The notes under the pieces were generated by a model. It saw only the letters and a list, made by a program, of their open reading frames with translations, was not told the DNA's origin and did no database searches. From positions 38,204 through 102,203 of the forward strand of contig JBKBIP010000023.1 of the NCBI GenBank assembly GCA_046297495.1: 64,000 nt of DNA, given 5' to 3'. Shown one piece after another: positions 8,419-17,220 of this stretch (positions within the stretch are counted from its first letter, which is position 1; each line of letters starts with the position of its first letter). The stretch is from JBKBIP01 sp046297495 (lineage in GTDB: Bacteria; Planctomycetota; Planctomycetia; Gemmatales; Gemmataceae). The translations under genes were made by a program, and so were the position numbers.

Positions 8419-9630
8419 ATGGCTGAAGCCAAAGCAACGGACCATCATGTCTTGGTGGTCGATGATCATCGTACCAACGCGTTGCTCCTCAAACAAATTC
8501 TGCTGGGAGAAGGTCATCACGTGGCCATTGCCCACGATGGCATCGAGGCTTTGCGTCAGTTGGAATCGCGGCGCCCCGATTTGATCCTACTTGATCTCGA
8601 CATGCCGAAATTGGATGGTTACGAGGTCTGCCGCCGGATCAAGAAAGACTCCCATACCTCGCTCATTCCCATTATCATCATCACGGCCCAGACGGCTTTT
8701 GAAGCCAAGATGCGCGCTTGGGAGCTGGGGGCCGACGACTTCATCACCAAGCCGTTTCAATGCTTGGAATTGGTGGCGCGCTGCCGGTCGCTGCTGCGCA
8801 TCAAGCGGCTGGTGGACGAACGCGACACGGCCGAGGCGGTGGTGTTCGCCTTTGCCCGCGCCGTGGAAGCCAAAAGCCCCTACACGCACGGCCATTCGGA
8901 ACGAGTGGCGGCCTTCGCCTTGGCCTTGGCGCAGCGGGTCGGTCTGAGAGACAAGGAGTGCGAAACCCTGCGCATGGGCGCCCTGCTGCACGACATCGGC
9001 AAGATCAGCATTCCCGACGCCATTCTCGACAAGCCGGACGTCCTGACTTCCAGCGAATTCGCCATCATGAAGCAGCATACCATCGAAGGCACCCGCATCG
9101 TCGAGCCGCTGTGCTCGGTGCGCGATGCCGTGCCGATGATTCGCTGGCATCACGAGCGCATGGACGGCGGCGGCTATCCCGATGGCTTGTTCGCCAGTGC
9201 GATTCCCTTGCCGGTGCGCATTCTGGCCGTGGCGGACGTGTTCGACTCCTTGTCCAGCCAACGGCCGTATCGTGGGGCTATTCCCTGCCAACAGTGTTTG
9301 CAAATCTTGCAGCGGGACGCAGCAACCGGTGGCCTGGATCCAGAGCTAGTCGCCATCTTTGGCGAGGTGCTGGCTAACGGCATCGCGGCCATCATCCAAC
9401 CGCCCATCACGAACGCCGGCTGTGCCTCCGCGCGCCCCGGCCGGGCCTCAACAAGCGTCAACGGCACGCCAGCGGTCTGCGTGGAGTGCGGCGCGGTTTT
9501 AAGCAGTGAAGCTTGCCAAAATTGCTCCTTCGCAGGAGAGGCTTGCTCGGCGCGGCACAAGACAGTTTCCGCCCTTGATCACCAGCTGGATGATCCCGTG
9601 CAAAACGCGTTTCGCTATGGGGCGCATTAG
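8419..9630 (+). CDS. Response regulator with HD-GYP c-di-GMP phosphodiesterase domain
   Basis: 403 residues. Start 8419 (MAEAKATDHHVLVVDD) was chosen because it places the receiver domain at the N-terminus; the longer upstream frame has no family likeness. The receiver domain (about residues 8-130) has the acidic pair DD (15-16), phospho-acceptor Asp59 in LLDLDMP and the Lys of TKPF. The HD-GYP domain (about 150-330) has LLHDIGK and the hallmark HHERMDGGGYP, so the catalytic residues for hydrolysing cyclic di-GMP are intact. The C-terminal ~50 residues are unusual: a Cys-rich tail (CVECGAVLSSEACQNC...C) that could bind a metal. No sensor kinase gene is adjacent. Confidence 0.9.
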   Translation: MAEAKATDHHVLVVDDHRTNALLLKQILLGEGHHVAIAHDGIEALRQLESRRPDLILLDLDMPKLDGYEVCRRIKKDSHTSLIPIIIITAQTAFEAKMRAWELGADDFITKPFQCLELVARCRSLLRIKRLVDERDTAEAVVFAFARAVEAKSPYTHGHSERVAAFALALAQRVGLRDKECETLRMGALLHDIGKISIPDAILDKPDVLTSSEFAIMKQHTIEGTRIVEPLCSVRDAVPMIRWHHERMDGGGYPDGLFASAIPLPVRILAVADVFDSLSSQRPYRGAIPCQQCLQILQRDAATGGLDPELVAIFGEVLANGIAAIIQPPITNAGCASARPGRASTSVNGTPAVCVECGAVLSSEACQNCSFAGEACSARHKTVSALDHQLDDPVQNAFRYGAH

Positions 9631-9711
9631 CAAGACTTGCCCCGCCCAAGCCGGTCGCACGGCGACTGGCGGCGATGTGGCCCCACTTTGGCTGATGGCG
9701 TCATCAGTTTA

Positions 9712-11187
9712 TCACTCTGCCACCAAGATACCCGCGATCGCGGCATTCATCAGCGTGGCCAGGAAGCCCCCCAGCAGCGCTCGGCCGCCAAGTCGGGCTA
9801 GGTCGTGACGGCGCGACGGAGCCATGGCGCCGATGCCGCCCAATTGAATCGCCACCGAGCCGAAGTTGGCGAAGCCGGTCAAGGCATAGGTGGCCAGCCG
9901 GTGCGAACGAGGAGTCATCACATCGAGATATTGTGCCGACATGGTTTTGTAGGCGACGAACTCATTCGCCACCACTTTCAAGCCTAACAAATTGCCGACG
10001 CGGGGAATATCGCTCCCTTCCACGCCAATCAGCAACGCCAGCGGGCCGAACAGGTGGCCAAAGATGAGCGACAACGACCAACGTGGTTCCGACGCCGACC
10101 CGCTGCGGAATCGATCATACTGATCATGCGCCATGCCCAACAGATAATCGAACATGGCCACGAATGCCAAAAAGGCGATGAGCATGGCGGCCACGTTCAG
10201 GGCCAGCTTCAAGCCGTCGGCAGCGCCGCTGGCGGCGGCGTCAATGACATTTACATGGGTCTTTTCCGTCGCCACTTTGACCGCGCCGCGCGTGTCTGGT
10301 TCTTCCTGCTCCGGCACGAGTAGCTTGGCCATGTATAAGCCGCACGGCGCCGCCATCATGCTGGTTGCCAATACCGCCACCGCGTCGGCCTTGAACGCGC
10401 CGATATAAACGGCCATCAGACCGCCGGAGATGGTCGCCATGCCGCCGACCATGAGCGCCAACAGCTCCGATTGCGTCATGCGTGGCACATACGGCTTGAC
10501 AATCAGCGGCGCCTCGGTCTGCCCCATGAACACATTGGCGCTGGCCGACAAGGTTTCCGCGCCGCTGGTACCCATCAGCCACATCATCACGCGGGCCATC
10601 CAGCGGACGATGAATTGTAAAACGCCGAAGTAATACAACACGGTGAAGAAAGAGGAGACGAAAATAATCGGCGGCAAGGCGGTGAAAGCAAAGACCAGCG
10701 ATCCCGGCCCGAAAACCGGAGTCATCTCTTTTTCATCGGCCAGCTTGCCGAACACGAAACTGGCGCCAGCATTGCTGAACTGCAAGAATTGAGCGATGGC
10801 CTCGGCGGCGGCCTTGAGCATCTCGTAGCCAGGGCGATAGCCGTTGATCTCCAATTTCATCACGAACAAGCCAAACAACAGCTGCAAAGCGAAGCCGCAG
10901 GCAATCGTGCGCCAGCTGACGGCCCGCAAGTTCGTGGACAAGGCCGCCGCGATGCCGAAGAAGCACATGACGCCAAACCCCGCTTGACCGCGTCCGCCAA
11001 TCCAAGGCTGTGTCAGATAAGCGACAATGATGAGACTTACGACGGCCAGCGCGATCCCCAAGCGCCACGGCCAGGGAGTACGCATTCGCAGCGCCGCCGG
11101 ATAATGGGGGTCTGGCTGGGGAGACGCTTCATCTTGCTCGTTTGGGGGTTGTCGCTGGGGATCGTCTTCCGGTGGCGCTGCGTCCAT
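9712..11187 (-). CDS. Concentrative nucleoside transporter (CNT/NupC family)
   Basis: 491 residues. After a ~40-residue hydrophilic, Pro/Gln-rich N-terminal tail there are many hydrophobic segments consistent with an inner-membrane carrier. Family hallmarks are present: SNAGASFVFGKL, SASANVFMGQTEAPL (the conserved substrate-site GQTEAPL) and SELLALMVGGMATISGG in the central region, and ANEFVAYKTM, YALTGFANFGSVAIQLGG near the C-terminus. CNT proteins import nucleosides with Na+ or H+. It is convergent with the HD-GYP gene (81 bp between stops) and begins 82 bp upstream of nothing else on its strand; the gene downstream of its promoter side is unrelated. Ion and nucleoside specificity cannot be read. 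Confidence 0.9.
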   Translation of the reverse strand: MDAAPPEDDPQRQPPNEQDEASPQPDPHYPAALRMRTPWPWRLGIALAVVSLIIVAYLTQPWIGGRGQAGFGVMCFFGIAAALSTNLRAVSWRTIACGFALQLLFGLFVMKLEINGYRPGYEMLKAAAEAIAQFLQFSNAGASFVFGKLADEKEMTPVFGPGSLVFAFTALPPIIFVSSFFTVLYYFGVLQFIVRWMARVMMWLMGTSGAETLSASANVFMGQTEAPLIVKPYVPRMTQSELLALMVGGMATISGGLMAVYIGAFKADAVAVLATSMMAAPCGLYMAKLLVPEQEEPDTRGAVKVATEKTHVNVIDAAASGAADGLKLALNVAAMLIAFLAFVAMFDYLLGMAHDQYDRFRSGSASEPRWSLSLIFGHLFGPLALLIGVEGSDIPRVGNLLGLKVVANEFVAYKTMSAQYLDVMTPRSHRLATYALTGFANFGSVAIQLGGIGAMAPSRRHDLARLGGRALLGGFLATLMNAAIAGILVAE

Positions 11188-11269
11188 TGAGAAGAACCTT
11201 ATTCAAAAGGGCGTATTATTCGAGCCAGGATATTGGTGGACTGGATTTTCCATTCGGCCTGTCGCGAGA

Positions 11270-12340
11270 CTAATGAGAACGATACGCTGTCGCGCGTTGC
11301 CGGCGGCGGCGCAATTCGCGGATTTGTAAATACATCAGCAGCACGAATATCACGCCAGCCACGCCGCCTACGATAATCAATTGTCGGACACTAGGCAACC
11401 AGCTTTGCGGCGGCGACGGCTGCTGGGCTTGGCGCGCCGCCATGACGATTTGACGATGTTCCTTGAGAAGCGGCGAATTGTAGCGCCGGCTGTACACGCA
11501 ATCTTCCATCACGTTCCAGGCATCCTCGATCTTCCCCTGCGCGTTGAGCAGCTCCCCCAGCAACCAGTACAACCGCGTGTCCCCTGGCATCCACAAGATG
11601 AGCTGCTGGACCAGCGCTTCGGCATCCGGGGGGAGTTTGACCTTCTCGGCGGCCGCTATCGTCCCCGCTTCGTACTGACCGCTCTCACCGATGAACTGGA
11701 CGCCGAATAGATCGTCCACATTGTCGGCAGGCTGACCACGTTCACGCAGCCGCGCGCGCAGTAGTTTCAACTGTGCTTCCTCCGCGCGTTTGAACCACTG
11801 TAATTGTTCGGGCGTGAAACCGGGATATTGCGTGGGCCAAACATCGAGAGCCATTTGCAACATGTCCACCGCCGAGCGCGTTTCGCCTAGCATTTGATAC
11901 ACGGTGGCCATATTCGAGAAAGCCAAGAAATTGTCGCGCGCTTCACGGGTAGTAGGGAATAATACCGCGAATGCTTTCTGGGCATGAGTGGCAAACTGAT
12001 TCTCCTGTGGATTGTGCAAGCGCAGCAGATAATAGCTCATATTGACCCGATCCTCGGTGGTCAGCTCTCCCCGGCGTTCCTTTTGTTGCAAGGCGTCCAG
12101 CCGTTGCAGCGCTTCGAGACGTTGCGGCGTGTTGCGGTTGGCTTCATCGTGAAGGGCAATTTTCAAGACGTTGGGCAGGACGCTAGTGCGGAAGTAATCC
12201 AGCGCGAATGGTTCCACGCTGCCATCCGGCCCCGCTTCCGGTCCCGCGTTCGGCCCATCGGTGCGGTACAACCCCGCGCGCAGCGAAGCATGTGGGAGCA
12301 AGCCGAGCAACAGTGTTATAACGATGACAAGGGCACGCAT
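11270..12340 (-). CDS. Exported TPR-like repeat protein with C-terminal membrane anchor
   Basis: 356 residues. Start 12340 (MRALVIVITLLLGLL) has a strong ribosome site (AAGGGGGA, 4 bases upstream) and gives a signal peptide; the open frame extends further upstream but overlaps the preceding gene. The middle contains helical repeats resembling tetratricopeptide repeats (NFLAFSNMATVYQMLGETRSAVDMLQMAL; LYWLLGELLNAQGKIEDAWNVMED). Near the C-terminus one transmembrane helix (IIVGGVAGVIFVLLMYLQI) is followed by an Arg-rich cytoplasmic tail. This suggests an envelope scaffold protein facing the periplasm. No enzymatic motif is seen. It lies 26 bp after the small membrane protein gene on the same strand. 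Confidence 0.65.
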   Translation of the reverse strand: MRALVIVITLLLGLLPHASLRAGLYRTDGPNAGPEAGPDGSVEPFALDYFRTSVLPNVLKIALHDEANRNTPQRLEALQRLDALQQKERRGELTTEDRVNMSYYLLRLHNPQENQFATHAQKAFAVLFPTTREARDNFLAFSNMATVYQMLGETRSAVDMLQMALDVWPTQYPGFTPEQLQWFKRAEEAQLKLLRARLRERGQPADNVDDLFGVQFIGESGQYEAGTIAAAEKVKLPPDAEALVQQLILWMPGDTRLYWLLGELLNAQGKIEDAWNVMEDCVYSRRYNSPLLKEHRQIVMAARQAQQPSPPQSWLPSVRQLIIVGGVAGVIFVLLMYLQIRELRRRRQRATAYRSH

Positions 12341-12366
12341 GATTTCCCCCTTGGGAAATAGCGACA

Positions 12367-12690
12367 TCAATTGGTCTCGGTCAAGGCAGCTCGCCAATCG
12401 ACCAAATCGGTGACATCGCAACCGCCCGCCAAGTTGTTGACCAGCACCAACGGCGTATAAACCAAGCCCCAGGGAATCCCCCACCAGCCGAGCAGCAGTG
12501 ACAGCAATGAGTAAGGGATGCCGCGCCAGAAGGCCCATTGCTTGCCGCGCAGAAAATAGACGGCGCTGGGCCGGCGCAGCGAGACCACGATGAGGGAGAT
12601 ACAAAATTCATAATAAACGAACCGTCCCCCCTTCGCCAGCTCATCGGCGAGCTGCTCTGTCGTCATATGGTCAAGGCCGCGAATGTTCAT
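12367..12690 (-). CDS. Small membrane protein, unknown function
   Basis: 107 residues from ATG 12690, chosen for the GGAG 9-10 bases upstream; ATGs at 12717, 12705 and 12666 are alternatives. A short hydrophilic N-terminus (MTTEQLADELAKGGRF) precedes two to three hydrophobic helices (FCISLIVVSL; GIPYSLLSLLLGWWGIPWGLVYTPLVLV). The start overlaps the end of queF by 20 bp, so the two are probably translationally coupled. The architecture resembles small TM2/YckD-like membrane proteins of Planctomycetes, but no family was recognised with certainty. Confidence 0.6.
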   Translation of the reverse strand: MNIRGLDHMTTEQLADELAKGGRFVYYEFCISLIVVSLRRPSAVYFLRGKQWAFWRGIPYSLLSLLLGWWGIPWGLVYTPLVLVNNLAGGCDVTDLVDWRAALTETN

Positions 12691-13069
12691 GCGAATCGGC
12701 TCCATGCTCGGCTTCATGCCCGCAAGTCACCGTGGTGGCGATGCCGCCGCGCGGCGTGAACGCCCCCACTACCCGGCAGCGGCGCGGCTGGCAGGCCGCC
12801 ACGAAATCATCCAGCAAGCGATTCACCACCTGCTCATAAAAGATGCCCTGATTGCGGTAGCGTTGCAAGTAGAGCTTGAGCGATTTTAGCTCCACGCAGC
12901 GCTGGTCCGGCGTGTAGGTGAAGGTGATCGTGCCGAAATCCGGTTGCCCCGTGAGGGGACAGACGCTGGTGAACTCTGGGCAGACAATTTCAATGGTGTA
13001 ATCTCGGCCCGGACACGGATTCGGAAACGTCTCCAACTGCTCAGCGGATAGGGTAGGTACTTCCGGCAT
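12671..13069 (-). CDS. queF: NADPH-dependent 7-cyano-7-deazaguanine reductase (short QueF)
   Basis: 132 residues from ATG 13069, matching the usual size of unimodular (YkvM-type) QueF; the upstream extension of the frame has no family likeness. The diagnostic EFTSVCPLTGQPDFGT is present, with catalytic nucleophile Cys37 (forms the thioimide with preQ0) and Asp44. The segment LKLYLQRYRNQGIFYEQ matches the NADPH/substrate-binding helix. It reduces preQ0 to preQ1 in queuosine biosynthesis in the cytoplasm. No other queuosine gene and no recognisable preQ1 riboswitch was seen in the 217-bp divergent region to the next gene. The downstream small membrane-protein gene overlaps it. Confidence 0.93.
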   Translation of the reverse strand: MPEVPTLSAEQLETFPNPCPGRDYTIEIVCPEFTSVCPLTGQPDFGTITFTYTPDQRCVELKSLKLYLQRYRNQGIFYEQVVNRLLDDFVAACQPRRCRVVGAFTPRGGIATTVTCGHEAEHGADSHEHSRP

Positions 13070-13286
13070 GGTCTCTTGGTCTTTGAACGTGGGTAAGAGT
13101 TTCTTGTCATGGTAGGGCGGAATGGCGCGGACCTCAAGTTGGAACCACACAATCTTGCTCTCTCGTCTTGGCCCGGCAAGCGGTGCTGATTCTCCGGTTG
13201 ATGCGTGACACTTTCGCCCCAATCGGGTATCGTATCATCACATGAGAATTTGTATGGGAAATGCCCTTCATCTAAGGAGAAACCTC

Positions 13287-14339
13287 ATGCGTTGGCTCGT
13301 GGGAATTAGCGTGTGTGTGTCGCTGGGGGCCGGGGTGTCCGCCGCGGACGTGCCGCCGCCGAGCGGTCAAGCCATCGTGGCCCCGGATGCCAAGTGGGAG
13401 TTGCTGTTCACGCGCTCGGCGCCGATCCACGGGGGCTTGACCGAAGGGCCGGCGCTGGCTCCCGACGGCAGCATTTATTTCTCCGATATCCCCTTTGGCC
13501 AGGACAAGGGGATGATCCTGCGTTTCGATCCTCAGACGAAGCAAACGACCGTCTTCACCAATGACAGTGGCAAGTCGAACGGCTTGATGTTCAATTCCAA
13601 GGGGGAGCTGATCGCTTGCGAGGGGGCCAATTATGGCGGGCGCTGCATCTCGAAATGGGACGTGAAGACGGGTAAAAAAGTGGTCCTGGCCGACAAGTAC
13701 ATGGGCAAGCGCTTCAATGCCCCGAATGATCTGGTCATTGATCGCCAAGATCGCGTCTATTTCACCGATCCGCGCTATGTCGGCCATGAGCCGCGCGAGT
13801 TGGAACATCGCGCTGTCTATCGTTTGGACACTGATGGGACGGTACACGAGATCACCCACGATGTCGAAAAACCCAACGGCATCATGCTCAGCCCTGATGG
13901 CCAAACGCTGTACGTCGCCGATCACAACAACGGTACCGACAACATCGAGGAAGGAGGCACGCCGAAGAAGGGGGCCATGAAGATTTACGCCTTCCCGCTC
14001 GATGCTAAGGGTTTGGTCAGTGGTCCCCGCCGGACGTTGTACGATTTCGGGGAAGAAAACGGCTGCGATGGCATGACGGTTGATCAACAGGGCCGGCTCT
14101 ATCTCGCGGCACGCAGCCTGAAACGGCCCGGCGTACTGGTGCTCGACCCCAAAACCGGCAAGGAAGTCGCCTTCGTGCCCAGCGGCCCATCGCAGCCGAA
14201 CGCCAAGGAGCCGGTCGGCTTGCCGAGCAACTGCACCTTCGGCAGCGGCTCGGAAAGCAACATCCTGTATGTCACCGTGGACAAGAGCTTGTACCGCATC
14301 CCGCTCAAGGTAAAGGGGTATCATCCGTTTACGAAATAA
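13287..14339 (+). CDS. Secreted SMP-30/gluconolactonase-like beta-propeller protein
   Basis: 350 residues from ATG 13287, which has AAGGAG 6-7 bases upstream and begins a signal peptide (MRWLVGISVCVSLGAGVSA). The body is a six-bladed propeller of the SGL family: EGPALAPDGSIYFSDI, NAPNDLVIDRQDRVYFTDPRY, EKPNGIMLSPDGQTLYVADHNNG, ENGCDGMTVDQQGRLYLAA. The Glu, Asn and Asp positions match the divalent-metal site of gluconolactonase/SMP-30. It probably hydrolyses a sugar lactone outside the cytoplasm. It stands alone between a divergent queF and a following terminator-like hairpin. Confidence 0.88.
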   Translation: MRWLVGISVCVSLGAGVSAADVPPPSGQAIVAPDAKWELLFTRSAPIHGGLTEGPALAPDGSIYFSDIPFGQDKGMILRFDPQTKQTTVFTNDSGKSNGLMFNSKGELIACEGANYGGRCISKWDVKTGKKVVLADKYMGKRFNAPNDLVIDRQDRVYFTDPRYVGHEPRELEHRAVYRLDTDGTVHEITHDVEKPNGIMLSPDGQTLYVADHNNGTDNIEEGGTPKKGAMKIYAFPLDAKGLVSGPRRTLYDFGEENGCDGMTVDQQGRLYLAARSLKRPGVLVLDPKTGKEVAFVPSGPSQPNAKEPVGLPSNCTFGSGSESNILYVTVDKSLYRIPLKVKGYHPFTK

Positions 14340-14340
14340 G

Positions 14341-14415
14341 CGATTCCATCCGCACAACCCAAGTCGGTCGCGCGGCGACCGGCCGCCGCGCGATCGGCTT
14401 GGGTTGGTGGAATCG
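14341..14415 (+). terminator. Long hairpin, probable terminator of the gluconolactonase-like gene
   Basis: Directly after the stop codon, CGATTCCA (14341-14348) pairs with TGGAATCG (14408-14415), CAACCCAAG (14355-14363) pairs with CTTGGGTTG (14398-14406), and the inner segments CGCGCGGCG / CGCCGCGCG continue the stem. It is followed by only TTT, so it could also be a palindromic repeat element rather than a classic intrinsic terminator. Confidence 0.55.
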
Positions 14416-14502
14416 TTTGCTAAGATTCCCCGATGTTGATCCCATTATGAATGGAAACCCTCGCCGACTTACCTTCCCGCCATGGATCCGCATGGGTGGC
14501 TT

Positions 14503-17073
14503 ATGAATCGCGCACGCTGGCTGGCCATGTTCCTGTCGCTTGCTTGGCTCTTTATTGGTATTCAGTGGTCATCCGCCGCAGAGCCGAAGGTTCCCACGCT
14601 GGACAACGACCACGCCGCCAAGATGGCTCAGGGGTTGGACCTGTTCAAGAAGACCGTCCGGCTCGTGCTGGTGGAAAAGTGTCTCCGCTGCCACGGCGAG
14701 AAACAACTCGAAGGGGGCTTGGACATCAGCGACCGAGAATTGTTGCTCAAAGGAGGAGAGCTAGGACCGGCGATTTTACCCGGCAATGGTAAGGACAGCC
14801 TGTTGACCAAACTCATCCGCCATGAGCGCGAGCCGCACATGCCGCACAACCGGGCCAAGCTGCCGGAGGTCACGATTGCCACGCTGGTCCGCTGGATTGA
14901 CTTGGGCGCTCCCTATGACAAGCCCTTGATCGAGAAGAAAACCGAAGTCGCTTCCTGGACGGAGAAGACCATCCCCGCCGAGGCGAAGCACTTTTGGTCG
15001 TTTCAACGGCTGCGCAATGTCACGCCTCCAACAGTAAAAAATGACGCCTGGTGCCAAACCCCCATCGACCGTTTCATCCTGGCTCGGCAGGAAGCGGCTG
15101 GCATCGCGCCGAATCCACCGGCGGAGCCGCGCCACTTGTTGCGCCGCCTGTACTTCGACTTGATCGGCCTGCCGCCGGCGCCGGAACAACTGGCCGCGTT
15201 TGAGCAAGCCTACCAGCGCGATCCGCAAGCGGCCATCGCGGCGGAGATCGACCGCTTGCTGGCCAGTCCGCGTTACGGCGAGCGTTGGGCGCGACATTGG
15301 CTGGACCTGGCCCGCTTCGCCGAGAGTCACGGCTTCGAGCACGACTACGACCGGCCCGAAGCATATCCGTATCGAGATTTCGTCATCCAAGCGTTCAACG
15401 ACGGGCTGCCGTATGACACATTCGTCCAGTGGCAGCTGGCGGGGGATGAATTGGAACCAGACAATCCGCAAGCACTACTAGCTACCGGCTTTCTCGCTGC
15501 TGGCGTTCACAGCACGCAGATCACCAAACGGGAAGTGGCCAAGCATCGTTACGACGAGATGGACGACATGCTGGCCACGACCGGCACGGCCATGCTGGGA
15601 CTGACTATCGGCTGCGCCCGCTGCCACGATCACAAGTTCGACCCCATCCCGCAAGCTGACTATTACCGTATGGTCGCTTCCTTTACCACCACGGTTCGCA
15701 GCGTGGTCGAGGTGGACTTGGGACCGGAACGCTATCAGCAAGTCAAAGCGCTGTTCGACAAGGAGCACGAACCGCTGGTGACAGCTTTGCGCCGTTTCGA
15801 GAATGAGCAGCTGCCGGGCAAATTGGCGGCCTGGGAAAAGTCGCGTCATCCCCAGCCGAAGGAAATTCCCGATCCCATCGAAGCCATTTTGCGACTCCCC
15901 GCTGACAAACGCGGCAACGAACAAGTGACGGCCCTATTGCAATGGTATCGCGCCCTCGATCCGACCTGGCAGCAGCTCAACAAGCGCGTGCAAGACCATG
16001 CCCAGAAAGCACCGGCGTCCGGGAAGGTCAAGGCGTTGATCTCGACGGAGGGGTTGCCGGCGGTGCGCTTGCACACGCAAGGCGGGGACTTCTTGCCGGA
16101 GACGCACTACCTGCGCCGCGGCGACCCGGACCAACCTGAAGCCGTGGCGCAGCAGAATTTCTTGCAAGTGCTGATGCCAGATGGCGCCAGCGCGGTCCGC
16201 TGGCGGACGCCGCCGCCGCAGGGGTGGCGAACTTCCTACCGTCGGCGGGCGTTGGCCGAGTGGCTGACCGACACCGAACACGGCGCTGGTTCGCTGCTGG
16301 CGCGAGTCATTGTCAACCGCCTGTGGCAACATCACATGGGCCGGGGGATCGTAGCCACGCCGAGCGATTTCGGCACGCGCGGCGCGCCCCCCACCCATCC
16401 TGAATTGCTCGATTTTCTGGCGCACGAACTGATCCGCAACGGCTGGCGGTTGAAGCCGATTCACAAACTCATTCTGACCAGCGCCGTCTACCGACAAAGC
16501 AGCCAGATCGATGACATCAAGGTAGCCAAAGATAGCGACAATCGCCTGTACTGGCGCAGGCCGGTCCGCCGGTTGGAAGCGGAAGTCATCCGCGACAGTC
16601 TGTTGGCGGTCGCTGGCCAGCTGGATACGACCATGTATGGTCCCGGCACGCTCGATGAGAGTAGCAAACGGCGCAGCATCTATTTCACGGTCAAACGCAG
16701 CAAACTCATCCCCATGATGCAGATTTTCGACGCCCCCGAAGCCCTGACCGGCATGGATCAGCGTCCCGCCACTACCATTGCCCCGCAAGCCCTGTTGCTG
16801 ATGAACAATCCGCACGTGCGCGGCCACGCCCACGGTTTCGCCCGCCGCGTCGCCCCCAATGACAAGACGACGACGGAACAAGCCATCGTCACGGCCTATC
16901 GTGTCGCCCTATCTCGGCAGCCGACGCCAGCGGAACAAGCGGACGCCGTGGCGTTCATCGAACATCAAGCGGATTCGTACCATGCTGGCGGAAAAGCCGA
17001 TAGCCGGCGCCTGGCCCTGGCGGATTTTTGTCAGGTGCTGATGTGCTTGAATGAGTTTGTTTATGTGGAGTGA
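14503..17073 (+). CDS. Secreted c-type haem-motif protein with DUF1549 and DUF1553 (PSCyt1-PSCyt2-PSD1)
   Basis: 856 residues from ATG 14503 (863 from ATG 14482); 14503 was chosen because it puts the signal peptide MNRARWLAMFLSLAWLF at the N-terminus. The planctomycete cytochrome domain carries CxxCH at Cys60-Leu-Arg-Cys63-His64. DUF1549 follows (about residues 180-390, with a second CxxCH at Cys371-Ala-Arg-Cys374-His375), then a variable linker and DUF1553 (about 570-840, RVIVNRLWQHHMGRGIV). The family is exported and probably redox-active, but no reaction is established. It starts a second surface-protein cluster with the PQQ-propeller and DUF1501 genes, parallel to the 2.6-8.2 kb cluster. 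Confidence 0.85.
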   Translation: MNRARWLAMFLSLAWLFIGIQWSSAAEPKVPTLDNDHAAKMAQGLDLFKKTVRLVLVEKCLRCHGEKQLEGGLDISDRELLLKGGELGPAILPGNGKDSLLTKLIRHEREPHMPHNRAKLPEVTIATLVRWIDLGAPYDKPLIEKKTEVASWTEKTIPAEAKHFWSFQRLRNVTPPTVKNDAWCQTPIDRFILARQEAAGIAPNPPAEPRHLLRRLYFDLIGLPPAPEQLAAFEQAYQRDPQAAIAAEIDRLLASPRYGERWARHWLDLARFAESHGFEHDYDRPEAYPYRDFVIQAFNDGLPYDTFVQWQLAGDELEPDNPQALLATGFLAAGVHSTQITKREVAKHRYDEMDDMLATTGTAMLGLTIGCARCHDHKFDPIPQADYYRMVASFTTTVRSVVEVDLGPERYQQVKALFDKEHEPLVTALRRFENEQLPGKLAAWEKSRHPQPKEIPDPIEAILRLPADKRGNEQVTALLQWYRALDPTWQQLNKRVQDHAQKAPASGKVKALISTEGLPAVRLHTQGGDFLPETHYLRRGDPDQPEAVAQQNFLQVLMPDGASAVRWRTPPPQGWRTSYRRRALAEWLTDTEHGAGSLLARVIVNRLWQHHMGRGIVATPSDFGTRGAPPTHPELLDFLAHELIRNGWRLKPIHKLILTSAVYRQSSQIDDIKVAKDSDNRLYWRRPVRRLEAEVIRDSLLAVAGQLDTTMYGPGTLDESSKRRSIYFTVKRSKLIPMMQIFDAPEALTGMDQRPATTIAPQALLLMNNPHVRGHAHGFARRVAPNDKTTTEQAIVTAYRVALSRQPTPAEQADAVAFIEHQADSYHAGGKADSRRLALADFCQVLMCLNEFVYVE

Positions 17074-17220
17074 GCCAGAATCTGGTGATCGATCCTAGCT
17101 CTCGGATAGTTGGGAGCAAGCCAAAACAATCAATCAGAAGTAGGAGACAACCAGGATGAACATGATATAAACGTGAGGATGCAAGAGCGTGATTTCCTGA
17201 AACTCCCTGCGGAATGCGAT

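Noticed and set aside
13070..13286. preQ1 riboswitch upstream of queF
   Set aside because: No aptamer-like stem with the A-rich tail and ribosome-site overlap was found in the short leader.
15934..16881. 315-codon minus-strand frame over the haem-motif gene
   Set aside because: Antisense shadow; the plus-strand product is a clear DUF1549/1553 protein.
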